Shown: positions 7,954-17,420 of the stretch, in pieces
Layout: every line of letters begins with the position of its first letter
Position numbering within the stretch: the stretch's first letter is position 1
Assembly (NCBI GenBank): GCA_963755495.1
Contig: CAVWJS010000006.1
Location: 372,001 to 436,000 of the forward strand
Reading direction: 5' to 3'
DNA from: Bog-473 sp963755495
GTDB taxonomy: Bacteria > Actinomycetota > Acidimicrobiia > Acidimicrobiales > RAAP-2
DNA length: 64,000 bases
Notes under the pieces: generated by a model
Databases searched by the model: none
Told to the model about the DNA's origin: nothing
What the model saw: only the letters and a program-made list of their open reading frames with translations
Position numbers and translations under genes: made by a program

Positions 7954-8982
7954 ATGCGATATCGCAAGTTGGGTTGGACTGGGGTCGATGTCTCGACTCA
8001 GTGCCTCGGCACCATGATGTTCGGCGGTTTCGGCAATCCCGATCATGAGAACTGCGTGGCCATCATCCACAAGGCCATCGATGAGGGGATTAACTTCATT
8101 GACACCGCAGATGTTTACTCCGACGGCGAGTCCGAGACGATCGTGGGCAAGGCGATCAAGGGTCGGCGCGACGACCTGGTTGTCGCGACCAAGTTCTTCA
8201 ACAATTTCAAGGGCGAGAGGAACCGACGTGGCGGCTCGCGCCTCTGGATCCGCAAGGCAGTCGAGAACTCGCTCCAGCGCCTCGGCACCGATCGCCTCGA
8301 CCTTTACCAGATCCACCGCTACGACTGGGACACCGACATCGACGAGACCCTGGGGGCGTTGAGCGATCTGGTGCACGAGGGAAAGATCCTTTACCTCGGT
8401 CACTCCTCGTTTCCGGCCGACAAGATTGTCGAGGCGCAGTGGATGGCCGAGCGACGCAGCCGCGAGCGCTTTGTTTGCGAACAGCCGCAGTACTCGATCT
8501 TCGCCCGCACGATCGAGCACGACGTCTTACCCGCAGCGTACAAGTACGGCCTCGGAGTCATACCCTGGTCGCCGCTCTCGGGTGGCTGGTTGGCCGGAAA
8601 GTACCACCGTGGCCACGCCCCCGAGGCTGGCTCACGCTATGCGGAGGGCTCGCTGTTCACGCGACTGCAGGGCCCGGTCGACACCGATGAGGATCCCCGG
8701 CTGGCCCTGGTTGAGCGACTGGAAGCAGTCGCTGCCGCAGCCGGGATCTCGCTGGCTGGACTCGGTCTCGGTTTCGTGGACGCGCACCCGGCCATCACCT
8801 CGGCCATCATCGGCCCCCGGACCATGGAGCAGCTCGACGGGCTCCTTGCCGTGTCCGACGCGGTCCTTGACGCCGCCACCCTCGACGCGATCGATGAGAT
8901 CTGCCCGCCGGGAGCTAACGCGCCAGGGGTCACAACCGCAGTGCCCAACAGAATGATGGAGCCTGCGAACCGACGCCGTTAG
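7954..8982 (+). CDS. Aldo/keto reductase
   Basis: This 342-residue cytoplasmic NADPH-dependent oxidoreductase is related to the YajO/PdxI-type aldo/keto reductases. The catalytic tetrad is visible: Asp50 and Tyr55 in FIDTADVYSDGES, Lys80 in VVATKF, and His121 in LDLYQIHRYD. The (beta/alpha)8 barrel is complete, with VIPWSPLSGGWLAGKY and the C-terminal nucleotide-binding region (ITSAIIGPRTMEQLD). The ATG at 7954 has GAGAGCGAG upstream. It stands alone, with decayed genes on both sides, and the physiological substrate is unknown. Confidence 0.92.
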   Translation: MRYRKLGWTGVDVSTQCLGTMMFGGFGNPDHENCVAIIHKAIDEGINFIDTADVYSDGESETIVGKAIKGRRDDLVVATKFFNNFKGERNRRGGSRLWIRKAVENSLQRLGTDRLDLYQIHRYDWDTDIDETLGALSDLVHEGKILYLGHSSFPADKIVEAQWMAERRSRERFVCEQPQYSIFARTIEHDVLPAAYKYGLGVIPWSPLSGGWLAGKYHRGHAPEAGSRYAEGSLFTRLQGPVDTDEDPRLALVERLEAVAAAAGISLAGLGLGFVDAHPAITSAIIGPRTMEQLDGLLAVSDAVLDAATLDAIDEICPPGANAPGVTTAVPNRMMEPANRRR

Positions 8983-9147
8983 GACGCTTGATCTGCGCCC
9001 ACTCACCACGATTTCGACTCTGACTTAGTAGAACTGGACCATTCTCGCCAACGCTCAGTGTGCCACGTAAGCATCCCTCTACAGCCGGCTTCAGGGCGAT
9101 GACGGGCAAATATTCTTTTCGTCCTTTGAAGACATCAGGTCGAGGGC

Positions 9148-9540
9148 TCAACCCGAGAACTCGGGCCGTTGTTCCGTGCCTCTTGACTGAGAAGCTCTTA
9201 TTTTTAGACCGTCAATGACGGCGTCGAATCCGAACTCGAAAAGTTCATCGCGCGAAAACGGTGTGGTTCGGGTGACGCCCTCGAGGGTCGCTCTTAGGGA
9301 TTCACTGACGACAGCGTGAGCCATGGTGTCGAGATCAATCTGACCGGTCATGAAGGTGAAGAGCGTAGCGAAACACAAGACGGCATCCTGAGGGCTAAAT
9401 CCCCCGTCTCGGAGAATCATTAATACACCTTCGGCCAGTCGCGTACCTTCCGCAGACCCCCCATCCCTCATCAGGGCAGACATGCCAGGTTGCTCCGCCA
9501 ATACGCGCCGAGCATCGCGTTCCAAGCGTCGGAGTCGCAC
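9148..9540 (-). pseudogene. TetR-type regulator, C-terminal fragment
   Basis: The residues LRRLERDARRVLAEQPGMSALM, LAEGVLMILRDGGFSPQDAV, FATLFTFMTGQIDLD and ELFEFGFDAVIDGLKIRA follow the helical ligand-binding domain of TetR/AcrR regulators. The N-terminal HTH is missing: upstream of about 9540 the frame stays open but runs antisense to a P450 remnant. It is a truncated regulator, and the junction near 9540 joins it head-to-head with the P450 fragment. Confidence 0.6.
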
Positions 9541-9544
9541 GCGA

Positions 9545-10160
9545 AAGAAGATCCCGGTGCTTATTCTGGGGCCATGCTTGGCATCCTCGCCCGGGCAGTG
9601 GATGACGGTGAACTGAGCGATATTGAGGCAGTGGGCATTCTGGGCGTTCTCATAGCCGCAGGTGGCGAATCCACGACAAGCCTCACCGGTACCAGTGTTC
9701 GTATACTCACTGAGCGCCGCGACCTCCAAGACCGGCTCCGCTCAAGTGCCGAGCTCATTCCTGCGTTTGTCGAGGAAGCCTGCAGGTTCGATCCGCCCTT
9801 TCGAGGTCATTACCGACGCGCCACGCAGGACATCGATCTCGCAGGAGTGTCGATACCAGCGGAATCCCAAATCGTCCTGATGTGGCCCGCGGCGAATCGG
9901 GACCCGCCGAATTCGACCACCCAGACGAGGTGCGTTTGGATCGTCCAAATCCTCGTCATCACCTCGGGTTCGGGTGGGGGATTCATCTGTGCGTCGGGGC
10001 ACCACTTGCTCGCGTAGAGGCAAAGGTGGCCATCGAGACACTTTTGGATCGCACCAGGTCATTCAAGCTTGATCCTGATGCGTCCCCGCTCCGCTATCAC
10101 GTGAGTTTGATGGTGCGTCGGCTGGTAGAACTGCCGCTCCTCCTTGAGGTCGCGGAGTGA
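9545..10160 (+). pseudogene. Cytochrome P450, C-terminal half, frameshifted
   Basis: The first frame contains the I-helix (LGVLIAAGGESTTSLTG) and the ExxR helix (FVEEACRFDPPFRGHYRRAT). After about 9898 the match continues in another frame (EFDHPDEVRLDRPNPRHHLG) with the haem-binding loop FGWGIHLCVGAPLAR and its Cys ligand. One base is missing in the segment gacccgccgaattc. The N-terminal half of the enzyme is absent. An intact P450 of a different subgroup is at 58249-59484. Confidence 0.75.
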
Positions 10161-10284
10161 AATCGACCAGTCTCACAGGTTGGATCGCCAGCCACGAAGC
10201 TTCTCTTCTTTTGTCGCACTTTACAACGACCAGCGACAGCTACATCATAGTGTCCGAAACGTCTACACGAGCCGAGGGGGAATC

Positions 10285-11448
10285 ATGACCACGACGGAAT
10301 CCGACCTGCGCTACATCGACTCCGATGGGCACATTCTCGAGCCTCCCACGGCCCTTCCCGATTATGCCCCCAAGGAGTTCCGTGACCGGATCTGGCACAT
10401 CGAGACCGATTCGGACGGGAACGAGTTCCTGCATTACAACGGAGAGGTCATGTCGGCCAACTTCATGGCGGCTGCCGGCACCGCGGGATTGTCCGACGAA
10501 GATCGGGCGCGTGCGTTCCGGGGGGAGATGCGTTACACCGAGGTGCGGCCGGCGGCGTACAACGCCAAAGCACGCCTCGGGGACATGGACGAAGACGGCA
10601 TCGATCTGGCCGTCCTCTATCCGACGATGATGTTGGGCCTGCAGGGGATGACGGACGTGCCGTTCACGGCGGCCCAGGCGCACGCCTACAACCTGTGGGC
10701 CTCCGACCACACCCAAGAGGGCGAGGGTCGGCTCTTCGCCGCCGGGGCGGTCCCGGCCATGCACACGCCCGAGCACGTACAGGGTGTGGCGGACGAGATC
10801 CGGGCCGTGGCCGAAATGCCGGGCATGGTGTCGGTCTTCATGCGCCCGAACCCCGCCGTCGAGTGGAAGCACTTCAACGACCCGGTCTATGACCCGATCT
10901 GGCAGGCCAGCGCGGACACCGGGCTCCCGATCGCGTTGCACCCGTTCCTTGCTCCTGACCTCCCGGGGCGTGTCAGGGACTGCACCTCCCGAGCGGGGTG
11001 CTCTTCAGCCAGGCGCTCGCCAACCCGGTCGACGTGATGGACTCGATCATGTGGATCACCGCGGGCGGCGTGTGCGAGCGCTTCCCCGACGCCAAGTTCA
11101 TCTTCCTCGAGGCCAACGGCGGATGGATCGTCCCGTGGCTCGAGCGCCTCGACCACCACTGCCGCAAGTTCCAGTGGGAGGTACCGGACCTTGAAATTGC
11201 TCCCGTCGGAATACTTCCGGCGCCAGTGCTGGATCAGCTTCGACCCCGACGAGTCCATGCTCGGCTTCACGGCGCGCTCCCCGCTGGTGGGGGCCGATCG
11301 CATCATCTGGGCCTCTGACTATCCGCACCCCGATGCCAAGTTCCCCGGGGTGACCCTCGAACTGGCCGAAGCAATGGAAGGCCTCACGGCGGCGCAGCAG
11401 CAGGCGATCACCTCCGAAAGCGCCATGGCCCTTTACGGCATTAGCTGA
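10285..11448 (+). pseudogene. Amidohydrolase family 2, two frameshifts
   Basis: The ATG at 10285 follows a GAGGGGGAAT ribosome-binding site. The first frame gives YIDSDGHILEPPTALPDYAP (metal motif DxDGH) through TGLPIALHPFLAPDLPG. The match moves to a second frame at about 10970 (LFSQALANPVDVMDSIMWIT, FLEANGGWIVPWLERLDHH) and returns to the first at about 11185 (SEYFRRQCWISFDPDES, IIWASDYPHPDAKFPG with the catalytic Asp). The stretch around 10970-10995 also seems shorter than in relatives. Two compensating indels could equally be sequencing errors, in which case this is a normal enzyme of about 390 residues. Confidence 0.75.
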
Positions 11449-12026
11449 GACCACCTGTGCCGCCCTCTTGCGTATCGACCGTAGGGGAGGTCAGGAACGC
11501 GCGATCTATGCGCACGTAGAGAGGAATCCGTATCGATGTCTCAGAACTTCTAGCGAAACAGATCCGCTGGTTGAACAAGCAACTCGGCTCGGTGGCGATT
11601 TTCAGGAAGGCACAGAAGGCGCTGGGTGTGCCGCCCGATGAGGCAGTGAGGTTCAAGGACAAGCGCGTCCCCACTTCTGGTAGATCCACATTTCGAGCAG
11701 TCGCCAACCCGACCCCTGCCCTTAGAAGAGTGGCAATACATTCTTGGATAGGGCCAAAAACATAAAGGCGAGTGAGTTCGTGGTGGGGAGCGGGAATGCG
11801 GCGTAACTCAAGACCTAGAAGAGACCCGAGCGCTTCATTTCACCGAGGGCTACCAGTGATTAGGACACCCCTACCGACTTTGGGGCGTTCGAGATTTCGC
11901 TCATCTCACATCCGCGATTGTTCATAGGTCCTTTACCTATGGTCAGAAGGCTTTTCTCGCTGAGGCGCAAGCGGTGCCCGGTCAGACAGCAAATCCAAGG
12001 AAGCGAAGAAACAGGAGGAGATCAAA
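11449..12026. other. Intergenic region, possible small gene remnant
   Basis: No confident gene. A plus-strand frame around 11526-11765 reads RIDVSELLAKQIRWLNKQLG and then VAIFRKAQKALGVPPDEAVR, which has coding-like composition but no start with a ribosome-binding site and no family I recognise. The last 15 nt contain the AGGAGG site of the formate dehydrogenase gene. Confidence 0.4.
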
Positions 12027-13214
12027 GTGGCCAAAGTCTTGTGCGTGCTGTACCCCGACCCCGCAGATGGATACCCGCCCAAGTATGCGCGGGATGACAT
12101 CCCTGTGTTGGATCACTACCCGGATGGTACGACCGTCCCGAGCCCATTGGCCATCGACTTCAAACCCGGTGAATTACTCGGCTGTGTATCTGGAGAACTG
12201 GGGCTGCGGAAGTACCTCGAAAACGCAGGCCACTCGTTGGTGGTCACGTCGGACAAGGAGGGGGAAGAATCCGTGTTTGACAAGGAGTTGGTTGACGCCG
12301 ACGTCGTGATCTCTCAACCATTCTGGCCTGCCTATCTGACGGAAGAACGGATCACGAAGGCGCCAAAACTGAAACTTGCCATCACTGCAGGCATCGGCTC
12401 CGACCACGTCGACCTCAACGCCGCCATCGCGAGGGGGATCACGGTGGCCGAAGTGACCTGGTGCAACAGCATCAGCGTCTCCGAGCATGCGGTCATGCAG
12501 ATTCTTTCCCTCGTCCGCAACTTCATCCCTTCCCACGAGTGGGCAGTCAATGGTGGCTGGAACATCGCCGACTGTGTGAAGCGGTCATACGATCTGGAGG
12601 GGATGAACGTTGGAGTCCTCGCGGCGGGCCGGATCGGGCTGGCGGTGCTCCGTCGCCTGGCTCCCTTCGATGTTCATCTGCACTACAGCGACAAACGGCA
12701 GTTGCCAGACGAGACGGAGAAGGAGCTAGGCCTCACCTTTCATCGCGACGCTCGCTCCCTGGCCGCCAGCGTTGACGTCCTCTCGATCCACAGCCCGCTG
12801 GTCCCAGAGACTTACCAACTCTTTAACGATGAGCTTCTGAGTCAGATGAAGAGAGGCTCTTACATTGTGAACACGGCCCGTGGAGCGATCATGGACCGGG
12901 ATGCGGTGGTTCGCGCGCTCGAGTCCGGGCAGCTGGCCGGGTACGCCGGGGACGTCTGGTATCCGCAGCCACCGCGCGACGATCACCCTTGGCGAAGGAT
13001 GCCCTACAACGCCATGACTCCCCACACTTCGGGCACCTCCTTGTCTGCACAGGCCCGCTATGCCGCGGGAACTCGGGAAATCCTCGAGGCCTACTTCGGT
13101 GGGTCACCCATTCGGGACGAGTATCTCATTGTGCATGGGGGTGAACTGGCTGGGACCGGGGCCGTCTCCTACAGTGTCGGCGGCAAGGCGAGCCCAGGGA
13201 GTAGCGGACGGTAG
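12027..13214 (+). CDS. fdh: NAD-dependent formate dehydrogenase
   Basis: This 395-residue D-2-hydroxyacid-dehydrogenase-fold enzyme oxidises formate to CO2 with NAD+, in the cytoplasm and without metal or molybdenum. Diagnostic FDH segments are SQPFWPAYLTEERI, ITAGIGSDHVDLNAA, EVTWCNSISVSEHAVM, GGWNIADCV, VLAAGRIGLAVLRRL (Rossmann loop) and NTARGAIMDRDAV. The catalytic His lies in MTPHTSGTSLSAQARYAAG, and YAGDVWYPQPP and RDEYLIVHGGELAGTGA follow. The length is typical of the Pseudomonas sp. 101 type. It starts at GTG 12027, 9 nt after AGGAGGAG. In heterotrophs it supplies NADH or detoxifies formate made by C1 or aromatic catabolism. Confidence 0.95.
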   Translation: MAKVLCVLYPDPADGYPPKYARDDIPVLDHYPDGTTVPSPLAIDFKPGELLGCVSGELGLRKYLENAGHSLVVTSDKEGEESVFDKELVDADVVISQPFWPAYLTEERITKAPKLKLAITAGIGSDHVDLNAAIARGITVAEVTWCNSISVSEHAVMQILSLVRNFIPSHEWAVNGGWNIADCVKRSYDLEGMNVGVLAAGRIGLAVLRRLAPFDVHLHYSDKRQLPDETEKELGLTFHRDARSLAASVDVLSIHSPLVPETYQLFNDELLSQMKRGSYIVNTARGAIMDRDAVVRALESGQLAGYAGDVWYPQPPRDDHPWRRMPYNAMTPHTSGTSLSAQARYAAGTREILEAYFGGSPIRDEYLIVHGGELAGTGAVSYSVGGKASPGSSGR

Positions 13215-13334
13215 GGCCGTGCGTCGCAAGTTGTGATGGAGCACATCGGTGGAGATGGTTCGACGAGGTAAGTCATCCTGTCGCGTTGGTGAGAACGTCG
13301 CGAGATTGTCGTAGCTGTCTGGTAGACCAAGTAG

Positions 13335-14135
13335 ATGGATCTGCAATTACGGGGTCGCCGCGCATTGATCACTGGTGGTAGTCGAGGCATCGGGCTGGAG
13401 GTAGCAAGGGGGCTCGCCGCTGAGGGGGTCGACGTCGCCATCGCGGCCCGTGACATCGGGCACCTCGAGGCCTCCGCTGCGGACCTCCGAGCCGCCAGTG
13501 GACAAAAGATCGTTCCCGTCGTGATCGACACCGCGGAGGACGCGTCTGTACGTGCTGCGGTTGGCGTCGCTCTCGAGGCGCTCGGCGGGATCGACATCCT
13601 GGTGAACAACGCCGCCCAGACTGGCCTCGGGGCGCCCCCGTCGAAGCTGGCGGATATCACCGATGAGATCTTCTTCGCCGACGTGAACGTGAAGGTGCTT
13701 GGCTATCTGCGTTGCGCCCGTGAGGTCGCCCCGCTGATGATCAAGCAACGCTGGGGGCGCATCATCAACGTGAGCGGTCTGGCCGCTCGCCAAACCGGTG
13801 CGATCGTCGGCTCGGTCCGAAACGTATCCGTCGCGGCACTGACCAAGAACCTCGCCGACGAACTTGGCGGGCATGGTATTAACGTATCGGTGGTGCACCC
13901 CGGGCTGACCAGGACCGAGAAGACCGCTGGTGTGATTGCAGCCCAAGCTGAAAGCCTTGGGCTGACAGCGGCCGAAATTGAATCTCGGATGGGGTCGCGT
14001 GTGGCCATCGGTCGGATCGTCGACGCGGCCGAGGTTGCCGACGTCATCGTTTTCCTGGCCTCACCGAGAAGTGTCGCCATAACAGGCGACGCTATCGCCG
14101 TCGGCGGCGGGGCGATCGGGTCTATCCACTATTGA
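13335..14135 (+). CDS. SDR-family protein lacking the YxxxK pair
   Basis: This 266-residue classical SDR fold has the cofactor loop TGGSRGIG, the NNAA motif (ILVNNAAQTG) and the active-site Ser in IINVSGLAARQTG. At the usual YxxxK position the sequence reads RNVSV (GSVRNVSVAALTKNL), so Tyr and Lys are replaced by Arg and Val while the flanking helix is conserved. It therefore either belongs to an SDR subgroup with different chemistry or is catalytically inactive. It is encoded 120 nt after the formate dehydrogenase on the same strand and may be co-transcribed with it. Confidence 0.85.
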   Translation: MDLQLRGRRALITGGSRGIGLEVARGLAAEGVDVAIAARDIGHLEASAADLRAASGQKIVPVVIDTAEDASVRAAVGVALEALGGIDILVNNAAQTGLGAPPSKLADITDEIFFADVNVKVLGYLRCAREVAPLMIKQRWGRIINVSGLAARQTGAIVGSVRNVSVAALTKNLADELGGHGINVSVVHPGLTRTEKTAGVIAAQAESLGLTAAEIESRMGSRVAIGRIVDAAEVADVIVFLASPRSVAITGDAIAVGGGAIGSIHY

Positions 14136-14319
14136 CCTCAGCGATCACCTCCGACGTCGGACTTGGCCCCTCTCAAGGAAAGACCAAGTCCGAGGCCCTC
14201 AGATCTCTCCGCCGACAGATCTCCAACGAGGTCTATCGTCGACCTCTATCCGACGAATTGGCCAGAGACGCAGTGGTTTTGACCAGCGTTCTCGTGGCCG
14301 CTTGACAAAGGAGCATCCT

Positions 14320-14763
14320 ATGGCTCACTACCGAAAGCCCGGATGGTTCACCCGTGTTGTCTTCAACGGCGTCATGGCCGGGATGACGCGCCTGGGCGTC
14401 AGCGTGTGGGGTTCTCGGGTTCTGCGGGTTAGGGGCCGAAGGAGCGGCCAGTTGCGCTCCACGCCCGTGAACTTGCTGAACTTCGACGGCCACCGCTATC
14501 TGGTGGCGCCCCGAGGCGAGACACAGTGGGTCCGGAACTTACGCTCAGCGGGAACCGCAGAACTTGTTGTCGGCCGACGCCGCGAGCCATTCCGCGCTTT
14601 CGAGATCCCCGATGAGGAGAAGGCGCCAATCCTACGCGCCTACCTCAAGCGTTGGAAGGCCGAGGTGGGAGTCTTCTTCGATGGCGTCAGTGCCTCATCC
14701 ACTGAGGAAGAGCTCAGGCGGATCGCGCCTAGACATCCGGCGTTCAGGATCGAGCCGATCTGA
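14320..14763 (+). CDS. Deazaflavin (F420)-dependent nitroreductase-family protein
   Basis: This 147-residue split-barrel protein of the Ddn/nitroreductase family uses or binds F420H2 in actinobacteria. Characteristic segments are VLRVRGRRSGQLRSTPVNLL (strands contacting the cofactor phosphate), YLVAPRGETQWVRNLRSAG and AELVVGRRREPFRAFEI. An AAAGGAG site 6-7 nt before the ATG at 14320 decides the start; the frame is open slightly further upstream. Likely substrates are quinones or aromatic compounds, but this cannot be read from the sequence. It lies downstream of the SDR and upstream of a convergent gene. Confidence 0.85.
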   Translation: MAHYRKPGWFTRVVFNGVMAGMTRLGVSVWGSRVLRVRGRRSGQLRSTPVNLLNFDGHRYLVAPRGETQWVRNLRSAGTAELVVGRRREPFRAFEIPDEEKAPILRAYLKRWKAEVGVFFDGVSASSTEEELRRIAPRHPAFRIEPI

Positions 14764-14789
14764 CAGGAAATCGTCGTCTCCTCCCGTGA

Positions 14790-14819
14790 GGTGAAGCACT
14801 GGCCGTGCTGCGCTTCACC
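14790..14819. terminator. Hairpin between convergent genes
   Basis: GGTGAAGC (14790-14797) and GCTTCACC (14812-14819) form a perfect 8-bp stem with a 14-nt loop, between the stop of the Ddn-like gene and the stop of the minus-strand gene at 14846. There is no T-run on either side, so it is a candidate rather than a typical rho-independent terminator. Confidence 0.4.
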
Positions 14820-14845
14820 GATGCGAAGCGGGGCACCTTCGGGAC

Positions 14846-15517
14846 TCAGCGATGAGCGTGCTTCACGTCCAGTCCCGCGAGGTCGACTAATCGGCCATCG
14901 AAGAAGCGAACCCGTTCCCACCAACCGCCCGAAGGTCCATCTTTGATGTAGCTGATTTCAGGTGCTTCCGATTTGAATAGCCAATCTTCCCTTCTAGTTA
15001 GTCGACGCAGCATTAGGGCCCAATTCCACACGGCAAAGTCATCTCGAGTGAGATACTCGCCTGTGCCGAGCCTCTCCGCTAAATGACCAAGGGCTCCCTT
15101 CATGGATTCCACGAGGTCTTCGTCCCAGCCGTTACTTCGCTCGTCATTGGTCAACGCTTGCTGCAGAAATGAATGCAGTTCCTCAACTTGCAGCATGACG
15201 TTCTCCGCATGGCGGAGGTCGGCCAGGGCATTTTGGCCAACAAGGGCTCCATCGAGAGCCCGTGCTCGCGTGTCGTCTGGCCCGTCCCAGGGTTCACCCT
15301 TCACCCAAAAGATGATGTGTTCGTCATGGACGTGGCCGTCAACAGTCAGGTCCTTTGCGATAGCTCCGTAGGAATCCAACATTGTCTTAACCACCTCGCC
15401 GCACCGTTCGTGGTTTGCCTTAAGGACCCGAATGGATTCGTTGATTGCAGAAAGCACCCGATTCCAGCGGGGCCCTGAGGTGATGTGTTGTCGACTCTGG
15501 CCTTCGCTCGTCGCCAT
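14846..15517 (-). CDS. Hypothetical protein (223 aa)
   Basis: This is an unrecognised soluble protein. It is largely helical (NRVLSAINESIRVLKANHER, ALADLRHAENVMLQVEELHS), with a central strand-rich segment HDEHIIFWVKGEPWDGPDD and a C-terminal stretch KDGPSGGWWERVRFFDGRLVDL. There is no signal peptide or membrane segment. The ATG at 15517 has only a weak upstream purine stretch. Composition supports a true gene, and the hairpin beyond its stop fits the end of a transcript. Confidence 0.6.
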   Translation of the reverse strand: MATSEGQSRQHITSGPRWNRVLSAINESIRVLKANHERCGEVVKTMLDSYGAIAKDLTVDGHVHDEHIIFWVKGEPWDGPDDTRARALDGALVGQNALADLRHAENVMLQVEELHSFLQQALTNDERSNGWDEDLVESMKGALGHLAERLGTGEYLTRDDFAVWNWALMLRRLTRREDWLFKSEAPEISYIKDGPSGGWWERVRFFDGRLVDLAGLDVKHAHR

Positions 15518-15535
15518 GAAGTCAATGTATTCGAG

Positions 15536-15869
15536 TTACCTTCCGGTGGTGCGTCGAAGGTTGCATTGATTCGATGCTCGAAGGTGGAGCCGATGGCCGA
15601 GATGCGACTGGAGCGTGATCTCTTCCCAGTCGAGCTCGCCGTCGAGACGAACGCCGATCCAGCCGGTTCCTCCGAGGTGCGGTGGTCGAAAGAATCGATC
15701 TGGCTCCGTCGTGACGAGGCTCCGTCGTGACGACTTCATTTCGGACGCCGGTCGGAGCCGCACACCACACGAGAGGGAATCGGTGATCGCGGTGGTCATC
15801 GAGCCAGAGCGTCAGGAACTGCCTAAACGCGAAGAACGCAGGTGTGCCGTGACTCCGCTTCTCCGTCAC
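15536..15869 (-). pseudogene. MmcQ/YjbR-family protein broken by a 16-bp duplication
   Basis: One frame gives TEKRSHGTPAFFAFRQFLTL and PLVWCAAPTGVRNEVVTTEP. The other continues with DRFFRPPHLGGTGWIGVRLD and GELDWEEI. This is the MmcQ/YjbR DNA-binding-like fold (usual order: HGxPAF, LW, EPxRFFxPPYVGxxGWxGVRLD). A direct 16-bp tandem duplication (15702-15717 and 15718-15733) causes the shift, and deleting one copy restores EVVTTEPDRFFRPP. Upstream, the usual LPGVTEKR segment is preceded by an in-frame TGA, so the N-terminal helix is also lost. Confidence 0.75.
15702..15733. repeat. 16-bp tandem duplication
   Basis: GGCTCCGTCGTGACGA occurs twice in direct succession. It shifts the reading frame of the MmcQ/YjbR gene by one base. 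Confidence 0.9.
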
Positions 15870-16111
15870 ACCGGGGAGTCATGCAGATCGCTCGGATCGT
15901 TCAATAATATCAGGAGGAGTTTCCTTCTGTTCCACTTCGTTGACACAGATAGCCCTGGCAAAGTTTACGACGTCGATGCTGATAGCGATACGGAACGCGC
16001 GGCACGAGTTGACATAAGGGCGTTCCACGCGCAACGCTCGCAAAGTGACCGGAGAGGTTGCAGAACACCTAGGGGGACAAATGGATAGCCTCTTGAAGCA
16101 TCAACAGAGCC

Positions 16112-16894
16112 ATGAATAGCGGGCAGACGACGGGTGCACTTGTCGGCAAAATCGCAGTCGTGACCGGCTCGACGAGTGGTTCGGGCCGAGCCGTGGCGCG
16201 CCGTTTCGCCACCGAAGGCGCGCAGGTCGTGTTGCTCGCCCGGGGCAGGGAACGGCTGGTAGCGGAAGCCGAGCTGATCGAAGGCGCCGTTCCGATCGTC
16301 ACCGATGTCGGTGACCCCGACAGCGTTCGCCTGGCCTTCGCCGAAATCGAAGAGCGGTTCGGGAAGCTCGACATTCTCGTGAATAACGCCGGGGTCTATC
16401 GTCCCTGCAGCGTGGAGGAACTCAGTGACTTCGACATTGAGCGACAGGTCCGCACCAATTACCTCGGACCTGTCTACACCTGCCGGGCTGCCATCCCGCT
16501 CTTGCGGGCTGCCGGCCAGGGCGACATCGTCAACACCTCGAGCGAGTCCACGCTTGACCCCTTCCCCATGCTGTCCATGTACGTTTCGAGTAAGGCTGCT
16601 CTCGAGGCCTTCAGCAGAACCCTCATGACCGAGGTCCAGCAGCACGACATCCGTGTGACGGTCATCGTCCAAGGTGTCGCCCTCGATGGCGACGGCTCCA
16701 CCGACTGGTCCTGGCAACCCGAGCATGCGATAGTCGCCGGCCAATTGTGGACCGAGCGGGGCTATATCGCTCGGACCTTAGGCCGTGAGGGCAGTCTGGG
16801 CCAGTCGGTCGACGATGTCGCCGATGTGCACCTGTACGTCGTCACAAGGCCGCGCGGACAAAAGCTCGACACGGTCCACGTTCGTTCCTACTAA
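16112..16894 (+). CDS. SDR-family oxidoreductase
   Basis: This 260-residue short-chain dehydrogenase has a complete classical active site: cofactor loop TGSTSGSG, LDILVNNAGVY, catalytic Ser in VNTSSESTLD, and Tyr/Lys in MYVSSKAALEAF. The PG motif after the last strand is replaced by VQGVALDGDG, which may change cofactor loop contacts. The substrate is unknown. It is encoded alone on the plus strand, between decayed MmcQ/YjbR and VOC genes. Confidence 0.88.
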   Translation: MNSGQTTGALVGKIAVVTGSTSGSGRAVARRFATEGAQVVLLARGRERLVAEAELIEGAVPIVTDVGDPDSVRLAFAEIEERFGKLDILVNNAGVYRPCSVEELSDFDIERQVRTNYLGPVYTCRAAIPLLRAAGQGDIVNTSSESTLDPFPMLSMYVSSKAALEAFSRTLMTEVQQHDIRVTVIVQGVALDGDGSTDWSWQPEHAIVAGQLWTERGYIARTLGREGSLGQSVDDVADVHLYVVTRPRGQKLDTVHVRSY

Positions 16895-17050
16895 TCGACA
16901 ACCTCTGGCAGTTGAGATTTGTCATAGCCTCTCATGCAGCGGGTGACCGAGATCGTCCGCAATGACCCGGGTATGCACGTTTTGGTCTCTCAGAATGAGA
17001 AGTCCCCTACGCCATTCGGCACGGCGGCGACCGTCGGCATGCTACCCAAG

Positions 17051-17420
17051 TCAACGCATCGTGCAGGAGGGCGATCGCACCATTTCGTTCCGCGTCAGAA
17101 GCTCTGATTCAGGATCACCTTGGTGGCGCGGCTCATACACGCCGCCCTGTCCTCCACCCGGAAGCTGGATTTTCGTACTGATCCCCATCTGGCGTTTTCA
17201 ACTTCTGAACAGTTGATGCCCTTGTGGAGCAGAGTCTCCATCTCAGACCCAAGGTCATCGCACATGAGGTAAAGCTCATGCCAACGATCTTCGATTACTG
17301 GAGAACGGCGAACTCGGCAGGAGGAAGCTTGAAGATCAGCCAATCGTGACCGGCATCCACCAGTGGATGTTCGAGGTCGTCTCGAAAGAGCGCCCGGTCT
17401 GTTTATCGGACGATGCCTGC
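17051..17420 (-). pseudogene. VOC/glyoxalase-family gene, multiply frameshifted
   Basis: Three frames give parts of one VOC protein in order. The first reads DRALFRDDLEHPLVDAGHDW and LIFKLPPAEFAVLQ up to a stop. The second reads RWHELYLMCDDLGSEMETLL and KGINCSEVENARWG. The third reads STKIQLPGGGQGGVYEPRHQ. At least two indels separate them. The order of segments (HDWLIF, HELYLMCDD, YEPRH) is that of small VOC proteins. The start region is also lost. Confidence 0.6.

Noticed and set aside
7774..8520. Minus-strand open frame opposite the aldo/keto reductase
   Set aside because: Antisense shadow; the plus-strand gene has the full catalytic tetrad.
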